A stretch of 64,000 nucleotides of DNA from Gammaproteobacteria bacterium (GCA_029268385.1 JAQWPG010000005.1:62001-126000), one strand, 5' to 3'; shown: positions 16,867 to 27,612, counted from the first letter of the stretch. Made by a program: numbers and translations. Notes: generated by a model from the letters alone, not told the origin.

Positions 16867-17952
16867 ATGTCTTTAACTGAAAACATGGTTCTGGAATCTC
16901 TTAAAAAGTTGATTGATCCAAACACTGATAAAAATCTAGTTGATACAAAATCGGTAAAATCAATAGATATAGTAGATGATAAGCCAAATTTAAAAGTATG
17001 TTTAGGTTACCCAGCTAAAAACTTTGCTGAAACGCTAAATCATATGATAATTGATAGATTATCATCTGATGAAATACCATGTGGAACCGTGGAGGTGACA
17101 TGGAAAATTGAGAGCCATTCAGTGCAAAAAAGTTTACAACCAATGCAAAATATTAAAAATGTTATTGCTGTGGCTTCAGGAAAAGGCGGGGTAGGAAAAT
17201 CAACAACAGCTGTTAATTTAGCCTTAGCGTTAGCTGGCGAAGGTTCAAATGTTGGAATATTGGATGCGGATATTTATGGCCCAAGCCAACCAAGAATGTT
17301 AGGACTATCAGGGCAGCCTGATTCTCAAGATGGAAAATCACTTGAGCCAATGGAAAATTATGGTTTACAAGCCATGTCTATAGGGTTTTTAATTGACGAG
17401 GAGACTCCAATGATATGGAGAGGCCCAATGGTAACTCAAGCACTTGAACAACTTTTAACAGATACTCAATGGCGTGATTTAGATTATCTCATTATTGATT
17501 TACCACCAGGAACAGGAGATGTGCAATTAACTCTAGCGCAAAAAATACCAGTAAGTGGTGCGGTTATAGTTACAACACCTCAAGACATTGCTCTTTTAGA
17601 CGCAAGAAAAGGTTTAAAAATGTTTGAGAAAGTTGAAGTGCCAGTTCTTGGGATTGTAGAAAATATGAGTTTACATATTTGTAGTAAATGCGGTAATGAA
17701 GAGTCAATATTTGGCGAGGGCGGAGGATCTTCTTTAGCTGAGGAAAGTAAAGTAGATTTATTAGGTAAATTACCATTAGATAAATCTATTAGAGAACAAA
17801 CTGATGCAGGAAAACCAAGTGTAGCTTTTGAGCCAAGTGGAAGAATCGCTGAAATATATGGCGAAATAGCAAGAAAAGCGGCAGGAAAATTAGCTGCTCA
17901 GGCTAAAGACTATAGCGCTAAGTTCCCAAAAATTGTAATAGATAATAACTAA
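16867..17952 (+). CDS. apbC: Mrp/ApbC iron-sulfur carrier ATPase
   Basis: A 361-residue ParA-family P-loop protein that carries Fe-S clusters to apoproteins. An N-terminal MIP18-like domain (about 1-90) is followed by the deviant Walker [12 protein letters not shown]. The CSKCG cluster-binding pair is near residue 275. I chose the ATG at 16867 because GGAG lies seven bases upstream. Earlier in-frame starts at 16822 and 16855 would place that site inside the gene. Divergence from metG is a common gammaproteobacterial arrangement. Confidence 0.94.
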   Translation: MSLTENMVLESLKKLIDPNTDKNLVDTKSVKSIDIVDDKPNLKVCLGYPAKNFAETLNHMIIDRLSSDEIPCGTVEVTWKIESHSVQKSLQPMQNIKNVIAVASGKGGVGKSTTAVNLALALAGEGSNVGILDADIYGPSQPRMLGLSGQPDSQDGKSLEPMENYGLQAMSIGFLIDEETPMIWRGPMVTQALEQLLTDTQWRDLDYLIIDLPPGTGDVQLTLAQKIPVSGAVIVTTPQDIALLDARKGLKMFEKVEVPVLGIVENMSLHICSKCGNEESIFGEGGGSSLAEESKVDLLGKLPLDKSIREQTDAGKPSVAFEPSGRIAEIYGEIARKAAGKLAAQAKDYSAKFPKIVIDNN

Positions 17953-17956
17953 AATT

Positions 17957-18520
17957 ATGTCGATAAAGTCTGATTCATGGATTAAAAAAATGGCAAAGGA
18001 GGAAAATATGATTTCTCCTTTTGAACCTGATCAGATTAAAACTTTAAGTGGCGGTAAAGTAATATCGTATGGTACATCTAGCTACGGTTATGATGTTCGC
18101 TGCTCAAGTATGTTTAAAGTTTTTACAAACATTAATTCAGCGATAGTCGATCCAAAACAATTTGATAAGAATAGTTTTGTAGATTTTGAAGGAGATACTT
18201 GTATTATCCCTCCAAATTCTTTTGCTTTAGCTTCAACTGTTGAATATTTTAAAATTCCGAGATCTGTTTTAACAATTTGTCTTGGCAAATCTACATACGC
18301 GAGATGCGGTATAATAGTTAATGTTACTCCATTAGAGCCAGAGTGGGAGGGGCACGTAACACTTGAATTCTCCAATACAACTCCACTCCCAGCAAAAATT
18401 TATGCAAATGAAGGTGTGGCACAAATGTTGTTTTTTGAATCTGACACTATTTGTGAAACCTCATATAAAGATAGGGGTGGAAAGTACCAAAAGCAAACGG
18501 GAGTAACATTACCAAAATAA
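17957..18520 (+). CDS. dcd: dCTP deaminase
   Basis: A 187-residue dCTP deaminase, which makes dUTP for thymidylate synthesis. [10 protein letters not shown] and the catalytic segment [14 protein letters not shown] are present, and the length matches the homotrimeric family. It lies 4 bp after apbC, the usual apbC-dcd order, so the two are probably co-transcribed. Confidence 0.95.
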   Translation: MSIKSDSWIKKMAKEENMISPFEPDQIKTLSGGKVISYGTSSYGYDVRCSSMFKVFTNINSAIVDPKQFDKNSFVDFEGDTCIIPPNSFALASTVEYFKIPRSVLTICLGKSTYARCGIIVNVTPLEPEWEGHVTLEFSNTTPLPAKIYANEGVAQMLFFESDTICETSYKDRGGKYQKQTGVTLPK

Positions 18521-18529
18521 TATAAAAAT

Positions 18530-18772
18530 ATGAATCCAGATATGCTTTATAGACAAATAAAAAGACTAGCTATATTTTTAATAGGTATATCTATAGTTTT
18601 GATAGGATGTATATTAGTTTTTACACCAGGTCCAGCTATTATAGTTATTCCAGTTGGTTTAGCGATATTAGCAACAGAGTTTATATGGGCAAAAAAATTA
18701 TTAAAAAAATTTAAAGAAACAACTTCTTCTCTTTCACAATCAGCTAAAAAAGCTATAAAAAATAAATTTTAA
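18530..18772 (+). CDS. PGPGW-family small membrane protein
   Basis: An 80-residue protein with two hydrophobic stretches separated by FTPGPAIIVIPVG, the hallmark of the putative transmembrane PGPGW family, then a lysine-rich cytosolic tail. Its function is unknown. It follows dcd by 9 bp. Its stop directly abuts the stop of convergent mgtE with no base between, so no terminator fits between them. Confidence 0.75.
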   Translation: MNPDMLYRQIKRLAIFLIGISIVLIGCILVFTPGPAIIVIPVGLAILATEFIWAKKLLKKFKETTSSLSQSAKKAIKNKF

Positions 18773-20119
18773 TTAAAGAAGAAAAATTGTACCCAATGCC
18801 AGAAAAGAAAAGAATCCAATAACATCTGTAATCGTAGTTAATATTACGCTTCCACCAAGGGCTGGATCAACACCAATTTTTTTAAGTAGAATTGGTATTA
18901 GTACTCCAGACAAAGCTGCAAAAACAAGATTTGCGATCATTGCTATACCAATAACAACCCCAATTAAGTAGTTATTAAACCAATAAGAAGAAACTATTCC
19001 AATAACGCTTGCCCATAAAAAACTATTTAAAAGCCCAACAGAAATTTCTTTTATCAATAAAGATTTTGAATTTGTAGAACTTATATTTCCTAAAGCAATA
19101 CCTCTGATTACTAAAGTTAAAGTTTGTGATCCAGCAATCCCACCCATACTTGCAACTATTGGCATTAATACAGCCAATGCTACTACTTTTTCTATTGTAT
19201 CTTGAAATAAACTTATTACCCCTGAAGCTATTAAAGCTGTAATTAAATTTATACCGAGCCAAATTGCTCTTCTTCTGGTAGAAGGAATTATTGGGGCAAA
19301 AATATCTTCTTCATCTGTTAAGCCTGCCATATTTAAAACAGTACTTTCACTTTCCTCACGAATAACATCCACTACATCATCAATTGTAATTCTTCCAAGC
19401 AATATATTATTTTTATCAATAACAGGAGCTGAAACTAAATCTCTATCTTCAAATATATTTGCAACATCACTTGCTAATGTATTTGATTTAATTGATATAT
19501 AATTTCTATTCATTGAATCGGAAACAGTTTTCTCTGGATCAGCGCATAGTAAATTTGTAACCGACAATATTCCTAGGTAATGATTATATCTGTCTACAAC
19601 AATTATATTATCTGTATTTTGTGGTATCTTTTCTCGTAATCTTAGATATTTTAGCACTACGTCTAATGTAACATCTGGTCTTATAGTTACTGTGTCAGTA
19701 TTCATTAACCCACCAGCCGTATCCTCGCCATAATTCATAACAGTTTCAAGACGAGTCCTGTATTGATAATCCATTCCCTGTAACGCCTGAGTAACAACAG
19801 TATCAGGAAGTTCATCGAGTAGGTCAGCAAGGTCATCTACATCTAAACCTTTTGTTGCTGCTAAAAGAGATTTTTCATCCATAGACTCCATTAAATTATT
19901 TCTTACCTCTTCTCCAACCTCCAAAAGAACTTCACCATCATTTGAGTGGTCAAGCATTTCCCAAATCAATCTTCTTTGCCTAGTAGGTGAACTCTCAAGT
20001 AAGCGAGCAATTTCTGCGGGATGCAGACCATTTAATATTAATTTTGCTTTAATCATTGCCCCAGAATTAAGAGACTCTGTAATAGCATCAAGTTTTAAAA
20101 TTTGACTTTCTTTTGACAT
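18773..20119 (-). CDS. mgtE: Magnesium transporter MgtE
   Basis: A 448-residue magnesium channel. The N-terminal superhelical domain shows LHPAEIARLLES. A CBS pair follows at about 140-260, and five membrane helices from about residue 285 end with the GVDPALGGSVILTTITD segment of the pore. In the family the cytosolic N and CBS domains sense Mg2+ and gate the channel. It stands alone between convergent dcd/PGPGW and the rpoN block. Confidence 0.94.
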   Translation of the reverse strand: MSKESQILKLDAITESLNSGAMIKAKLILNGLHPAEIARLLESSPTRQRRLIWEMLDHSNDGEVLLEVGEEVRNNLMESMDEKSLLAATKGLDVDDLADLLDELPDTVVTQALQGMDYQYRTRLETVMNYGEDTAGGLMNTDTVTIRPDVTLDVVLKYLRLREKIPQNTDNIIVVDRYNHYLGILSVTNLLCADPEKTVSDSMNRNYISIKSNTLASDVANIFEDRDLVSAPVIDKNNILLGRITIDDVVDVIREESESTVLNMAGLTDEEDIFAPIIPSTRRRAIWLGINLITALIASGVISLFQDTIEKVVALAVLMPIVASMGGIAGSQTLTLVIRGIALGNISSTNSKSLLIKEISVGLLNSFLWASVIGIVSSYWFNNYLIGVVIGIAMIANLVFAALSGVLIPILLKKIGVDPALGGSVILTTITDVIGFFSFLALGTIFLL

Positions 20120-20185
20120 AGTTATTCTCTAATTCTAGTTTACATTCTTTTATTATATAGAAAAATCTAAAAAATTATGAAAAAA

Positions 20186-21550
20186 TTATTTAGTTTTTCT
20201 TTTAGATGAAGATTCAAAATTAAGAGACTCTCTATATTTTGCAACAGTCCTTCTCGCTAATTTTATATTTTCTTTAAAAAGTATATCTTTAATTTTATTA
20301 TCGCTATAAGGATTTTTTTTATTTTCAGAATTAATAATATTTTTTATTTTTTCTTTAATAGATTTTGAAGAAAAGTCACTACCATCAATATTTTGTATTG
20401 AACTTGAAAAAAAAAATTTCAATTCAAATACTCCATATGGTGTCTCCATATATTTACCATTTGATAATCTGGATATTGTAGACTCATGTACATCCATTAA
20501 GACTGCAATTTCTTTTAAATTCATAGGTACTAATTTTTCAATACCATATGAAAAAAATTCAATTTGTTTTTTAAAAATACACTTTGCAAGTCTTAACAGT
20601 GTATCATTCCTATAGTTAATATTTTTTATGAATAATTTAGCTTCTTGCAGACTATTTTTTATGAATATCTTGTCTTCTTCAGACATATTTTTTTCTGACA
20701 TATTTACATAATTTTTATTAACTTTTATTTCTGGCGAAACTATCTTATTATTTCTTATAATCCATTCATCATTTTTTTTTGAAATTTTTATATCTGGAAT
20801 TATATAGTCATAGTTATGTTTATTTAAGATTACGCTTCCTGGTCTTGCGTTTTGCTCTTTAATAATGATTTGAACTTTAGCCATATCATCTTGTGAAATT
20901 TTTAAGTTCTCTTGAATAGTTTTTATTTTGTTATTTGTTAGTTCTTCGAAAAATTCATTTATAATAGTGGATGCTTTATTCAGTAATTTTGGATCATACT
21001 TTCCGTTCTGAATCTGAACTAGCAGTGATTCTTGAATATTTTTTGTGCAAGTTCCAATTGGGTCAAGATTTTGTAAAAGGTGTTGTACTGCAATAAGTTC
21101 ATCCAATGTTTTGTCTGTATTTTTATAAATATCGTCAAAAATCTCAAAAATATCTTTAACAAGATAACCGTCGTCATTTATATAATCTATTATTGTTTCC
21201 GCTAATGATTTATCACTGTTACTTATATTTAATAAGTTGATTTGCCAATATAAATAACTTTTCAAGGTATCCTCTTCAGAAGATGTTTTTTCAATAACCT
21301 CAGAAGTGGAAATAGTATTTTTTTCAGTAAATGTATAATCTTTATCATAGTGAGAATAGTGATCTACACAACTATCCTCTTGTAGTTCTTCACAGATATC
21401 TTCTTTTTCTATAAGTGGGTTTGATTCGAAAATATTTTGAATTTCTTGATTAATCTCAACTGCAGTAAACTGTAAAAGTTTTATTGCATTTTGTAACTGC
21501 GGAGTTATAGCTAGTTTTGAGGACTGCTTTGTAGAGAGGTTCAATTTCAT
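20186..21550 (-). CDS. rpoN: RNA polymerase sigma-54 factor
   Basis: A 454-residue sigma-54. The N-terminal glutamine-rich activator-interacting region (LKLNLSTKQ type, then TPQLQNAIKLLQ), the HTH around LKEIAVLMDVHESTISR and the RpoN box ARRTVAKYRE (432-441) are complete. It follows lptB by 8 bp, the classical order. The usual downstream hpf and ptsN genes are absent, and the next gene is convergently placed mgtE. No enhancer-binding activator is encoded in the window. Confidence 0.95.
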   Translation of the reverse strand: MKLNLSTKQSSKLAITPQLQNAIKLLQFTAVEINQEIQNIFESNPLIEKEDICEELQEDSCVDHYSHYDKDYTFTEKNTISTSEVIEKTSSEEDTLKSYLYWQINLLNISNSDKSLAETIIDYINDDGYLVKDIFEIFDDIYKNTDKTLDELIAVQHLLQNLDPIGTCTKNIQESLLVQIQNGKYDPKLLNKASTIINEFFEELTNNKIKTIQENLKISQDDMAKVQIIIKEQNARPGSVILNKHNYDYIIPDIKISKKNDEWIIRNNKIVSPEIKVNKNYVNMSEKNMSEEDKIFIKNSLQEAKLFIKNINYRNDTLLRLAKCIFKKQIEFFSYGIEKLVPMNLKEIAVLMDVHESTISRLSNGKYMETPYGVFELKFFFSSSIQNIDGSDFSSKSIKEKIKNIINSENKKNPYSDNKIKDILFKENIKLARRTVAKYRESLNFESSSKRKTK

Positions 21551-21558
21551 AATATTTT

Positions 21559-22284
21559 TTACATTTTAAAGTTGTCTCCTAAATAAACTTTTTTAACATT
21601 TTCGTCAGCTAGTATTGTTTTTGAGCTTCCTTCTGCTATTACTTTGGTATTATTTAAGATGTAGGATCTGTCGCAAACATCTAAAGTTTCTCTTACGTTG
21701 TGATCAGTTATTAAAATACCTATATTATTTTGTTTTAATTTCTTGATTATTTCTTGAATATCTATGACTGATATTGGGTCAATTCCAGCAAATGGCTCGT
21801 CTAATAGAATAAATTTTGGATTAGAAGCAAGTGCTCTAGCAATCTCTGCTCTTCTTCTCTCTCCTCCAGATAAACTTATACCCATAGTATTTTTTATATG
21901 TTGAATATTGAATGTTTCCAGCAGATCAGATAATTTATCTTTTTTTTGTTTATTAGATATATCTTTTCTTTGTTCTAATATAGCTAGAATATTATCATTA
22001 ACACTTAGACCTCGAAAAATTGATGGTTCTTGAGCAAGGTAGCCAATACCTAAATTTGCTCTTTCATCAATTGATAAATCAGTTATATTCTTTTTATTTA
22101 TATATATCTTTCCTGATTCTGGAGAAATCAATCCTGTAATCATATAGAAGCATGTAGTTTTTCCAGCACCATTTGGCCCTAATAAGCCAATAACTTCTCC
22201 AGTATTAACTTCCATAGAGACATTAGAGACTATTTTTTTTGAATCATATGTTTTTGAAATATTTTTTATATCTAATTTATTCAT
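21559..22284 (-). CDS. lptB: LPS export ABC transporter ATPase
   Basis: The ATPase that powers LptBFGC lipopolysaccharide extraction from the inner membrane. It has Walker [10 protein letters not shown], signature LSGGERRR and Walker [14 protein letters not shown] chose the ATG at 22282-22284, which gives 241 residues, the usual length, and overlaps the lptA stop by 8 bp. A TTG at 22302 would add six residues. lptF and lptG are not in the window. Confidence 0.95.
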   Translation of the reverse strand: MNKLDIKNISKTYDSKKIVSNVSMEVNTGEVIGLLGPNGAGKTTCFYMITGLISPESGKIYINKKNITDLSIDERANLGIGYLAQEPSIFRGLSVNDNILAILEQRKDISNKQKKDKLSDLLETFNIQHIKNTMGISLSGGERRRAEIARALASNPKFILLDEPFAGIDPISVIDIQEIIKKLKQNNIGILITDHNVRETLDVCDRSYILNNTKVIAEGSSKTILADENVKKVYLGDNFKM

Positions 22285-22777
22285 TATCTTTTTTTGGCTC
22301 AAGAGTCATTTTTACTCTTGATTTACCTTTTTTATCTCCAGCAGTAATATTTTCAGTATCCGTTTTGTATACGATCCTATTGCTTCTAACAATATTGTTT
22401 GTTTGAGTTAAAATAGCTTTATCTAAAAAAATTATTTTCGCTTTATCTACATAATATTGAATTTTTTTGGCCTCTCCATTAATGATCTTCCCGGTTATGG
22501 TTTTTTGCTTGTATCTAGCCTTTTCTCCAGTAATTACCATTCTGTTTATTTCATTATTTTTCGAAGTTACTATGAGTAATTCTCCTGTAAGAAGCATACT
22601 GCCTTGAGTGACAATAACGTTTCCACGATATGTACTCTTTTGTGATTCTTCATCCCATTTTGCAGAATCAGATTCTAAAAAAATTGGTTTATCGCTATCA
22701 GATTCATACGCATTTAATACAGTGCTTGCTGCAGTTATAAATATAATAAAAGTAAAAAATATAATATTAGTTCGCAT
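22277..22777 (-). CDS. lptA: LPS transport periplasmic bridge protein LptA
   Basis: A 166-residue protein with a signal peptide ending near VLNA and an OstA-like beta-jellyroll domain, seen in [19 protein letters not shown] and repeated short strands. It forms the periplasmic bridge for lipopolysaccharide. The ATG at 22777 has AGAGG five bases upstream and fits the signal peptide better than an earlier in-frame ATG at 22813. It overlaps lptC by 11 bp and lptB by 8 bp. Confidence 0.88.
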   Translation of the reverse strand: MRTNIIFFTFIIFITAASTVLNAYESDSDKPIFLESDSAKWDEESQKSTYRGNVIVTQGSMLLTGELLIVTSKNNEINRMVITGEKARYKQKTITGKIINGEAKKIQYYVDKAKIIFLDKAILTQTNNIVRSNRIVYKTDTENITAGDKKGKSRVKMTLEPKKDNE

Positions 22778-23333
22778 GTTTTCCTCTAGTCTCTTCAAAA
22801 AGTATAAATTCACCTTTTGTTAAACTACTTTTCATTCCAATTCCGTTTAGATATGAATTATTTTTTTTTATAAATACTTGTAAATCAGTTACAGCAAGCT
22901 GCTCCTTTAAATATATATATATTTCTTCCGTATTTAATTTTAAAAAAGGGCTCTTTATCTCTTCTTGGAAATACATTTGCACATTTCCAGTCAGCTTTAT
23001 ATTCTGCCTTTTATATGCAATTGAGCCAAAATTCGAAATAATTTTTGTAGGTGGTTTATTTTTTCTAAAAAGAAGTATATTTGGGTTATTAGCTTCAATA
23101 ACTTCATTATTAAAAAATTGTTTCATGTGCGGACTAGAAATAGTGTAAAGGGGATCACCGTCATTATTCATTGCTATATATTTAACTTTATTAAATATAT
23201 TATCTGGCATAGTTTTAATATCATTTGAGTCTATATCTAAAATACTATCCGCTTTGTTATTAATAATTAATACAGATGTAAAACCAAAAATTATAATAAC
23301 TAGATTAAATAAATTTTTTCTAATGTAACTCAC
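22767..23333 (-). CDS. lptC: LPS export protein LptC
   Basis: A 188-residue bitopic protein. One N-terminal membrane anchor (about residues 8-27) is followed by a periplasmic beta-jellyroll domain. The identification rests on the anchor, the length and its place between kdsD and lptA. Sequence conservation in this family is low. The kdsC phosphatase gene normally between kdsD and lptC is missing, with only 3 bp separating the two. Confidence 0.85.
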   Translation of the reverse strand: MSYIRKNLFNLVIIIFGFTSVLIINNKADSILDIDSNDIKTMPDNIFNKVKYIAMNNDGDPLYTISSPHMKQFFNNEVIEANNPNILLFRKNKPPTKIISNFGSIAYKRQNIKLTGNVQMYFQEEIKSPFLKLNTEEIYIYLKEQLAVTDLQVFIKKNNSYLNGIGMKSSLTKGEFILFEETRGKHAN

Positions 23334-23336
23334 GAT

Positions 23337-24317
23337 TTAACTAATTCCTGAATCAATTAATATATGCATGTTTATAGCACCTACGATTTGTTCTTTATTA
23401 TTCAATACGGGCAATGAGTTAATTTTTTTTTTATTCATAATTTCTAAAATGTCTAAAGCATAATCACTTTCTTTGCATGAAATAAATTTTTTTGTCATAG
23501 TATTTTTAATTACAGTTTCATGAATATCTAATAAATTATTAATACATCTTCTTAGATCGCCATCAGTAAAAAAACCTATAGCTTTATTTTTTTCATTTGC
23601 AATTATTACACATCCTAAATTTTTTTTAGTCATCTCTATTAACGCATCTTTAAGTTTTTTTTGTATTTTTACTATAGGGATATCTTTACCTTTTTTCATT
23701 ATATCTTTAACTTTTAAATTAAGGTTTTTACCAAGACGACCACCCGGATGATTTTTACCAAAATCAGTAGAACTGAAATTTTTCATTTTAATTAAAATCG
23801 CGGCAATCACATCACCCATAACTAAAGTAGTTGTAGTGCTTGACGTTGGAGCTAAATTTATTGGACAGGCTTCTTTTTTAACACCTATATTTATTGAAAT
23901 ATGTGATTCTTCAAAAATTTTTGAATTATTGTTGCCGCAAAGACTTAAAATTTTACAGCCAGTTTTTTTAAAATTTGGCAAAAGAGGTAATATTTCTGAT
24001 GTGCAACCAGAATTTGATATTATGAGAATTAAATCTTTTTTTGTAACAGCACCAACATCACCATGCAAAGCTTCACTTGGATGCATAAAAAAAGAGGGGC
24101 TTCCAGTACTAGAAAAAGTTGCTGACAATTTCCTTGCTATGTGTCCAGACTTTCCAACGCCAATAATAACTAATTTTCCCTTACACTTATGGATTTCTTT
24201 GCAAAAAAGAAATAAATCTTTACCAATAGATCTTTTTAGATTATTTATGGCTGTTACTTCGGAACTGATTACCTTTCGAGCTAATTTTAGAGCATCAATT
24301 TGATTGAATTTAGTCAT
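23337..24317 (-). CDS. kdsD: Arabinose-5-phosphate isomerase
   Basis: A 326-residue isomerase that converts ribulose-5-phosphate to arabinose-5-phosphate for Kdo synthesis. The N-terminal SIS domain shows GVGKSGHIARK, HPSEALHGDVG and SNSGCTSE. A CBS pair fills the C-terminal third (about 205-326). It leads the lptC-lptA-lptB-rpoN operon and is divergent from the RND exporter over 135 bp of A+T-rich DNA. Confidence 0.94.
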   Translation of the reverse strand: MTKFNQIDALKLARKVISSEVTAINNLKRSIGKDLFLFCKEIHKCKGKLVIIGVGKSGHIARKLSATFSSTGSPSFFMHPSEALHGDVGAVTKKDLILIISNSGCTSEILPLLPNFKKTGCKILSLCGNNNSKIFEESHISINIGVKKEACPINLAPTSSTTTTLVMGDVIAAILIKMKNFSSTDFGKNHPGGRLGKNLNLKVKDIMKKGKDIPIVKIQKKLKDALIEMTKKNLGCVIIANEKNKAIGFFTDGDLRRCINNLLDIHETVIKNTMTKKFISCKESDYALDILEIMNKKKINSLPVLNNKEQIVGAINMHILIDSGIS

Positions 24318-24452
24318 AATTTTTATAAAAAAATATTTAATTTATTATATAAGATAATATAAGTTATATCTCTTAAATTCCACAAGAATGCTGGTATAAA
24401 AACAATATAATGATAATATTAATCTTATTTTAAGCAATTCAGCATTTAATTT

Positions 24453-26951
24453 ATGAATATCATATCGAAAATTACAAGATTGTACGATTACTCAATTATT
24501 GAGAAACCTTACATATCTTTTTTCTTGGCATTATCAGTAATATTATTTTTTTCCCTAAGTATTCCAAATTTTAAAATGGACGCATCAGCTGACTCTTTGG
24601 TTTTAGAGAATGATGATGCTTTAAAATACTATAGAGCAACAAGTGCTCGTTATGGTACAGAAGATTTTGTTGTGGTAACTTTTAAGCCTAATAATGGAAT
24701 TTATAATAAAGAATCATTAAGTAACTTAGATAATTTAGCAAAAGAAATTAAAATTAATGTTGATGGCGTAAGTGAAGTTTTAACTATTTTAGATGTACCG
24801 TTATTAAATAGCCCAAAAATAGGATTTTCAGATCTTGCAAACGAACAAAGAACTTTGAGATCTGATGACATAGACCTTAATATGGTAAAACAAGAATTTT
24901 TGTCTAGCCCGTTATATAAAAATTTATTAATGAGCCAAGATTCATCAACAACTGTTATTGTTGTGTATTTTTCCAAGGATAAGAAATATTTTGATTTGTT
25001 AAATAATAGAAACAGTCTAAGAGAGCTTGAATTAAATAGAGAATTAACTCAGCAAGAAGAAATTTCATTAGAAAATTTTGAATTAGATTTTAAAAACTAT
25101 AGCTCAGAGTTTGCTGCAAAAGAAAAAGAAAATATAAAAAAAATGAGAGAAGTAATATCTAATTACAAAGAAGATGCTTCTATTTTTTTAGGAGGGGTTC
25201 CGATGATAACTTCAGATATGACTGATTTTATTGCCGAGGACATAAAAAAGTTTGGAGTCGGTGTATTTGTATTTTTAATTTTAATCCTATTTGCCATTTT
25301 TAGAAGTGTGCGATGGATTATGATCCCTCTATTTGGATGTATCATTTCAGTCATTTTTGTTAGTGGTCTTTCGGGCTTCATAGACTGGCGAATCACAGTT
25401 ATATCTTCAAATTTTGCTGCAATTTTATTAATTATAACTATGTCTATGACAATACATTTAGCAGTAAGGTATAGAGAGATTAAATCTAAAAGTTTGGGTT
25501 TGAATAATAAAAAGATTGTCCAAGAGACTATTCATTATATGTTCGTTCCATGTGTTTATACTTCACTTACAACTATAGTGGCTTTTGCCTCCCTAGTTGT
25601 TAGTGGAATAAGGCCGGTTATTGATTTTGGGCACATGATGACTCTTGGAATAACTTCGGCATTTATTATAACTTTTATTGTATTTCCAACAATTCTAATT
25701 ATTTTACCAAATGAAAATATTCAAGAGAGAAATGATATAACAAAAAATATAACAAATAAATTCGCATCATTTTCAATTAAAAATAATGGAAAAATAGTTT
25801 TAATTTCATTTTTCATTTTTCTTGTAAGTATTTTTGGTATTTCTAAAATTAAAGTTGAAAACAGATTTATTGATTATTTTCATTCCGACACAGAAATATA
25901 CCAAGGAATGTTAGAAATTGATAAGAAACTTGGTGGTACTACACCACTCGATATTATTATTGATAAACCAATACAAGATGAAAAATATTCAGAAGAGTTT
26001 GAAAGAGAAGAAAGCTTTGATGATCTTTCAGAGCTTCTTGGTGATGATGAGGAGGAAATACCGGGCTATTGGTTAAGTAATCCTAAATTTAAAGAAATAG
26101 AAAAAATACATAATTTTTTAGAGGCGCAACCAGAAACAGGCAAGGTGTTATCAATAGCTACTTTATATAAGTTAGCCATTGGTTTAAATGATAATGAACC
26201 TTTATCTGACCTACAAGTTGGTGCTATTAAAGATTCTTTGTCAAAAAAAGTAAGAGAGGTTTTATTAGATCCTTATTTATCTTCTGATGAAGAGCAAACT
26301 CGAATAACTTTAAGAGTTATTGATTCAGATAAAAAACTTAACAGAAAAGAGTTTATTGACAGAGTAGAAAATTTTTTATTAACAGAGATGAATTACCCTA
26401 AAGAAAGATTTAATACAACAAATATGTTGGTTTTATATAATAATATGTTGCAAAGTCTATTTTCATCACAAATCCAGACTATAGGCTTTGTTTTTATATC
26501 CATTATGTTTATGTTTGTGGTCCTATTTCGATCCTTTTATCTGGCAACAATTGCAATAATACCAAACATACTTCCCGCAACACTTGTACTAGGGTTTATG
26601 GGCCTTAAGTCAATACCATTAGATTTAATGACAATCACTATTGCCGCAATAAGTGTAGGAATTGCTGTTGATAATACAATTCATTATATAATTAGGTTTA
26701 AAAGAGAGTTTCATCAAAGTAAAAATTATTCACAATCAGTAAAAATCTGTCATGGCAGCATTGGAAAAGCAATGTATTACACTTCATGTATCATAGTTAT
26801 TGGATTTTCTATATTATCTTTGTCTAATTTTATTCCTACAATATATTTTGGACTACTTACTGGATTGGCCATGTTGGCAGCTCTTTTTGCATCTTTGACC
26901 TTGTTACCGGCGTTATTGTTAATTTTTAAACCACTAGGAAAAGAAAAATAA
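24453..26951 (+). CDS. RND/MMPL-family exporter (HpnN-like)
   Basis: An 832-residue RND-superfamily membrane protein of the MMPL/COG1033 type. One N-terminal helix and a periplasmic domain are followed by five helices (about 265-425), then a second helix, periplasmic domain and helical bundle (about 705-825). GIAVDNTIHYIIRFKREF in the second half is typical of the group. HpnN, the hopanoid exporter, is a relative. It is followed by mlaC, whose relative HpnM pairs with HpnN, so a role in lipid movement to the outer membrane is likely. No hopanoid genes are in the window, so the cargo is unknown. Confidence 0.88.
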   Translation: MNIISKITRLYDYSIIEKPYISFFLALSVILFFSLSIPNFKMDASADSLVLENDDALKYYRATSARYGTEDFVVVTFKPNNGIYNKESLSNLDNLAKEIKINVDGVSEVLTILDVPLLNSPKIGFSDLANEQRTLRSDDIDLNMVKQEFLSSPLYKNLLMSQDSSTTVIVVYFSKDKKYFDLLNNRNSLRELELNRELTQQEEISLENFELDFKNYSSEFAAKEKENIKKMREVISNYKEDASIFLGGVPMITSDMTDFIAEDIKKFGVGVFVFLILILFAIFRSVRWIMIPLFGCIISVIFVSGLSGFIDWRITVISSNFAAILLIITMSMTIHLAVRYREIKSKSLGLNNKKIVQETIHYMFVPCVYTSLTTIVAFASLVVSGIRPVIDFGHMMTLGITSAFIITFIVFPTILIILPNENIQERNDITKNITNKFASFSIKNNGKIVLISFFIFLVSIFGISKIKVENRFIDYFHSDTEIYQGMLEIDKKLGGTTPLDIIIDKPIQDEKYSEEFEREESFDDLSELLGDDEEEIPGYWLSNPKFKEIEKIHNFLEAQPETGKVLSIATLYKLAIGLNDNEPLSDLQVGAIKDSLSKKVREVLLDPYLSSDEEQTRITLRVIDSDKKLNRKEFIDRVENFLLTEMNYPKERFNTTNMLVLYNNMLQSLFSSQIQTIGFVFISIMFMFVVLFRSFYLATIAIIPNILPATLVLGFMGLKSIPLDLMTITIAAISVGIAVDNTIHYIIRFKREFHQSKNYSQSVKICHGSIGKAMYYTSCIIVIGFSILSLSNFIPTIYFGLLTGLAMLAALFASLTLLPALLLIFKPLGKEK

Positions 26952-26998
26952 TGATGATGTTTCTTGATGATATACCTAATAATGTGAAATAATACGGC

Positions 26999-27610
26999 AT
27001 GAAAAAATTTAAAAAATATGGTTTTTTAGCAGCAATACTTCCTATGATGATTTTAGGGAGTGTTAACTCATTCGCAGATAAAAAAACTCCAGAAGATATA
27101 ATATTGAATGCTGCGAATAACCTATTCTCAGATGTTGAGAAAAACAAAAAAGTATATGAAAACGATATAACAGCTTTTTATGTAAGGGTTGACGAAATAT
27201 TAACCCCAATAATCGATTTTGAAATTCTTATAAAAAGTATTATTGGAAAAAAAAATTATCAAGAAACATCAGCAGAACAAAAAAATAGATTTAAAATAGC
27301 TTTAAAAAACCAGTTAATAAGGATATATGCAAAAACAATAGTTGAGTATTCTAAATCTAAAATAACAATAATCAGCTCCTCTGAAACAAAAGGTTTTTAT
27401 TTAGTGAAGACCGAACTGTCAATTGGGAAAGGCAAGCCTGCATTCCAAGTTATATATGTTATGAAGAAATCTTCAGATAAAAAATGGAAAATAGTTGAAG
27501 TTGTAGCGAACGGTTTAAGATTAGTAAAAAGCTTACGAAAAAGTCTACTTCCAGAAATTCAAGAAAATGGGATTGAATCTGTAATAAACAGATTAGAGTC
27601 AGAGTCCTAA
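26999..27610 (+). CDS. mlaC: MlaC/Ttg2D-type periplasmic lipid-binding protein
   Basis: A 203-residue secreted protein with a signal peptide ending near SFADK and the MlaC fold segments [14 protein letters not shown] and [18 protein letters not shown]. MlaC carries phospholipid between the outer and inner membranes in the Mla system. The usual mlaFED and mlaB genes are absent. The gene instead follows an RND exporter by 47 bp and precedes murA by 2 bp, keeping the ancestral mlaC-murA neighbourhood. Its ribosome-binding site is weak. Confidence 0.88.
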   Translation: MKKFKKYGFLAAILPMMILGSVNSFADKKTPEDIILNAANNLFSDVEKNKKVYENDITAFYVRVDEILTPIIDFEILIKSIIGKKNYQETSAEQKNRFKIALKNQLIRIYAKTIVEYSKSKITIISSSETKGFYLVKTELSIGKGKPAFQVIYVMKKSSDKKWKIVEVVANGLRLVKSLRKSLLPEIQENGIESVINRLESES

Positions 27611-27612
27611 GA

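Noticed and set aside
24387-24446. Inverted repeat AATGCTG/CAGCATT upstream of the RND gene
   Set aside because: A 7-bp match over 46 bases in A+T-rich DNA is weak, with no further pairing.
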